Part shown: piece after piece, positions 62,113-64,000 of the stretch | Layout: every line of letters starts with the position of its first letter | Numbering within the stretch: position 1 is the first letter of the stretch | Source: Amycolatopsis marina | GTDB taxonomy: Bacteria > Actinomycetota > Actinomycetes > Mycobacteriales > Pseudonocardiaceae | DNA: 64,000 bases | Direction of reading: 5' to 3' | Assembly: GCF_900111885.1 (NCBI RefSeq) | Contig: NZ_FOKG01000006.1 | Coordinates: 248,001 to 312,000 of the forward strand | The notes under the pieces: model-generated | What the model was told of the DNA's origin: nothing | The model's input: the letters and a program-made list of their open reading frames with translations, nothing else | Databases searched by the model: none | Made by a program: the position numbers and the translations under genes

Positions 62113-63450
62113 TCAGTGGCGCGGCGGTTCCGGCAACCGGGCCTCGTCCAGCCAGCCGGCGAAAAAGCCGGTCAGGGACTCCCCCGCCGACTGCTCGGCG
62201 AGCGTGACGAACTGCCGTGTGGTGACTGTGCCGTGCCGGTGCCGGGAGGTCCATTCCCGCAGCAGCGCGAAGAACACCTCGTCACCCAGCCTCCCCCGCA
62301 GTGCGTGCAGGGTCAGCGCTCCGCGCTTGTACACCCGTTCGTCGAACATCGCGGCGACGCCGGGGTCGGCGATCCGCAGGTCCGCGGGGGCGCCGGCGAG
62401 AAGGGAATGCCAGCGGCGCGCGTGTGCCCCTGCCCGCTCACCGCCTGACTCCTCCGACCACAACCACTCGGCGTAGGTCGCGAAGCCCTCGTTGAGCCAG
62501 ATGTGCCGCCAGTCCGCGACGCTCAGGCTGTTGCCGAACCACTGGTGGGCGAGCTCGTGCACGGCAAGCCGCTCGTGCGTGCGCCGCCCGTCCACATGGT
62601 TCGCGCCGAAGACGGACATCCCCTGCGCCTCGATCGGGTCGTCCAGCTCGTCGTCGGCCACCACCACCACGTACTCATCGAACGGGTAAGGACCGAAGTA
62701 GCGCTGCAACGCGGCCATGATCGCGCCGTGCCTGCCGAAGTCCGCCGTGAACAGGCGCCGCAGACGCCCGGGCACCGCGGCCCGCTGGAGCACCCCGCCC
62801 CCGTCCAGTTCCACCTCGTCGTACTGTCCTATCTGCACACCCATGAGGTAGGTGGAGGTCGGTTCGGTGCGCTCGTAGACCCACGTCGTCGTACTGGCCG
62901 CACGTCTGCGCGACACCAGTTTTCCGGTCACGAGGACGGTGTACGGCGAGGAGGTCGTGACCGCGACCCGGTAAGCCGCCTTGTCCGCAGGATGGTCGTT
63001 GCACGGAAACCAGGACGGGGCGCCGACCGGCTGGCTGGCGACCAGCGCGCCGTCGGTCAGCTCGTCCCAGCCGATGTCGCCCCACCGGCCGCCGACCGGC
63101 CGCGGGTTGCCGACGTAGCGAACCTCCACGATGAACTCGGCATCGGCCGCGACGGGCCGTGCCGGCGTGATCCGCAGCTTCAGCCCGCTCCTGCCGAACT
63201 TCGCGGGCCTGCCGTCCACCAGCACCCTGCGCACGGTGAAGCCGGACAGGTCGAGACTGAACCGGGACAGCGCCTGTGTCGCGAGCGCGGTGATCCTGGC
63301 CCTGCCGGAGAGCCGGTTCGGCCCGATCCGGTAGTCCAGTTCGAGATCGTAGTGGCGAACCCGATAGCCGCCGTTACCGTGCCCAGGCAGATAGGAGTCG
63401 CCCGAGGTTTCCGCACCCGGCTCCGGCCGGACGTTCTTCGCCGTGCTCAC
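62113..63450 (-). CDS. M1-family metallo-aminopeptidase
   Basis: A 445-residue zinc aminopeptidase of the gluzincin M1 family. The zinc motif is HELAHQWFGN (H298, E299, H302) and the third ligand E321 is in WLNEGFATYAEW. The exopeptidase GAMEN motif is altered to EAQGMSVFG. The N-terminal saddle (about 20-200) is present, but the long C-terminal helical domain of PepN is absent, so this is the short, M1-like type. No signal peptide. GTG at 63450 overlaps the stop of the upstream gene as GTGA, with AGGAGG upstream. Confidence 0.9.
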   Translation of the reverse strand: MSTAKNVRPEPGAETSGDSYLPGHGNGGYRVRHYDLELDYRIGPNRLSGRARITALATQALSRFSLDLSGFTVRRVLVDGRPAKFGRSGLKLRITPARPVAADAEFIVEVRYVGNPRPVGGRWGDIGWDELTDGALVASQPVGAPSWFPCNDHPADKAAYRVAVTTSSPYTVLVTGKLVSRRRAASTTTWVYERTEPTSTYLMGVQIGQYDEVELDGGGVLQRAAVPGRLRRLFTADFGRHGAIMAALQRYFGPYPFDEYVVVVADDELDDPIEAQGMSVFGANHVDGRRTHERLAVHELAHQWFGNSLSVADWRHIWLNEGFATYAEWLWSEESGGERAGAHARRWHSLLAGAPADLRIADPGVAAMFDERVYKRGALTLHALRGRLGDEVFFALLREWTSRHRHGTVTTRQFVTLAEQSAGESLTGFFAGWLDEARLPEPPRH

Positions 63451-64000
63451 GCGCGGCGGCCTCCTGCCTCCGGCCATGCCGAGATCGCGTTCCCGAGCCA
63501 GCGGGAGTCGGCGGGCACCGCATCGCCCCTGGTAACCAGCGAGCCTGGGCCGACCGTCGTCCGCGCGCCGATGCTCGCGCCCGGCAGCACGATGCCGTGC
63601 GGACCGAGGGTCGCACCGTCGTCCAGGGTCACCCGGTCCATGCTCATGATCCGGTCGTGGAACAGGTGCGTCTGCACCACACACCCGCGGTTGACCGTCG
63701 CACCCGCGCCGAGCCGCACCAGGTCCGCCTCGGGCAGCCAGTAGGTTTCCAGCCAGACCCCGCGGCCGATTTGCGCGCCCATGGTGCGCAGCCAGGCCGG
63801 CAGCAGTGGTGTGCCGCCGACCGAACCCACCAGCCAGGGCACAGCGAGGACCTCGACGAACGTGTCGGCCAGTTCGCCGCGCCAGACGAACGAGCTCCAC
63901 AGTGGATGCTCGACCGTTCGGAACCTGCCGACCAGCAGCCATTTCGCCGCCGTGGTGACGGCGCAGGCCAGCACCCCGGCGGCGAGCAACACGGCTCCGG
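63447..64000 (-). CDS. Left-handed beta-helix (hexapeptide) acyltransferase-like protein, N-terminus beyond the window
   Basis: The C-terminal ~184 residues of a larger membrane-associated protein. A hydrophobic stretch at the edge (LLAAGVLACAVTTAAKWLLV) is followed by hexapeptide repeats (GAQIGRGVWLETYWLPEADL, GATVNRGCVVQTHLF, GATLGPHGIVLPGASIG). This resembles the C-terminal part of Pls/PosA or NRPS-like acyltransferase proteins of actinomycetes. GTG at 63992 is in frame but is probably internal, because the frame stays open to the window edge. It overlaps the M1 peptidase gene by 4 bases. Confidence 0.75.
   Translation of the reverse strand, partial: GAVLLAAGVLACAVTTAAKWLLVGRFRTVEHPLWSSFVWRGELADTFVEVLAVPWLVGSVGGTPLLPAWLRTMGAQIGRGVWLETYWLPEADLVRLGAGATVNRGCVVQTHLFHDRIMSMDRVTLDDGATLGPHGIVLPGASIGARTTVGPGSLVTRGDAVPADSRWLGNAISAWPEAGGRRA

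Overview
The window is chromosomal DNA of a high-GC, morphologically complex actinomycete. The combination of a PimA/PatA/PgsA phosphatidylinositol-mannoside cluster, an SsgA-like protein, a four-gene conservon (CvnA-D), and the order thrS-HIT-pgsA-acyltransferase-pimA ... pdxS ... pdxT-yebC-ruvCAB-yajC-secDF-apt-rel ... aspS points to the Pseudonocardiaceae (Amycolatopsis/Saccharopolyspora/Saccharomonospora type). I cannot fix the genus. GTG starts and 4-base ATGA/GTGA gene overlaps are common. No prophage, intact insertion sequence or CRISPR array is visible.

Layout. 1-4.8 kb (minus strand): an SGNH hydrolase cut by the window edge, an APH-fold phosphotransferase, aspS and an Rv2578c-like radical SAM protein. 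4.85-6.9 kb: a soxR-MFS efflux pair with a well-formed SoxR box inside the promoter. 7.2-14.1 kb: small metabolic and membrane genes (VOC, NIPSNAP, PPOX-fold, YibE/F, metallo-hydrolase, membrane-anchored cyclophilin, class IV aminotransferase). 14.2-26.6 kb: conserved housekeeping block (ECH-fold enzyme, rel, apt, secF, secD, yajC, ruvB, ruvA, ruvC, a DUF4262-like gene, yebC, pdxT). 26.6-30.1 kb: an amino-acid island between pdxT and pdxS, made of a trans-sulfuration-type PLP enzyme with a divergent Lrp regulator and azlCD with a divergent XRE-cupin regulator. 30.1-43.4 kb: pdxS, an ArsR-type regulator, an EF-G-like GTPase, the PIM lipid genes, a MarR-YceI pair, HIT, thrS and a polyprenyl-phosphate sugar transferase. 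43.9-45.3 kb: four tRNA genes (Val-CAC, Gly, Cys, Val-GAC) around an SsgA-like gene. 45.3-52.1 kb: a three-gene operon encoding a DMATS-type aromatic prenyltransferase, a haem-oxygenase-like diiron-type protein and a nucleotidyltransferase, directly downstream of the conservon. 52.6-56.4 kb: a large secreted subtilase. 56.4-60 kb: a flavin monooxygenase, PF10118-like protein and flavin/2Fe-2S reductase operon with a palindromic operator. 60-64 kb: ROK and TetR regulators, an M1 aminopeptidase and a hexapeptide acyltransferase cut by the edge.

Most noteworthy: (1) the prenyltransferase-HDO-nucleotidyltransferase operon behind the conservon, which looks like a minimal natural-product pathway I cannot match to a known one; (2) the SoxR box; (3) two families of perfect or near-perfect palindromes, placed mostly between convergent genes, that probably act as bidirectional transcription ends; (4) clear palindromic operators for the TetR-, MarR-, Lrp- and XRE-type control points.
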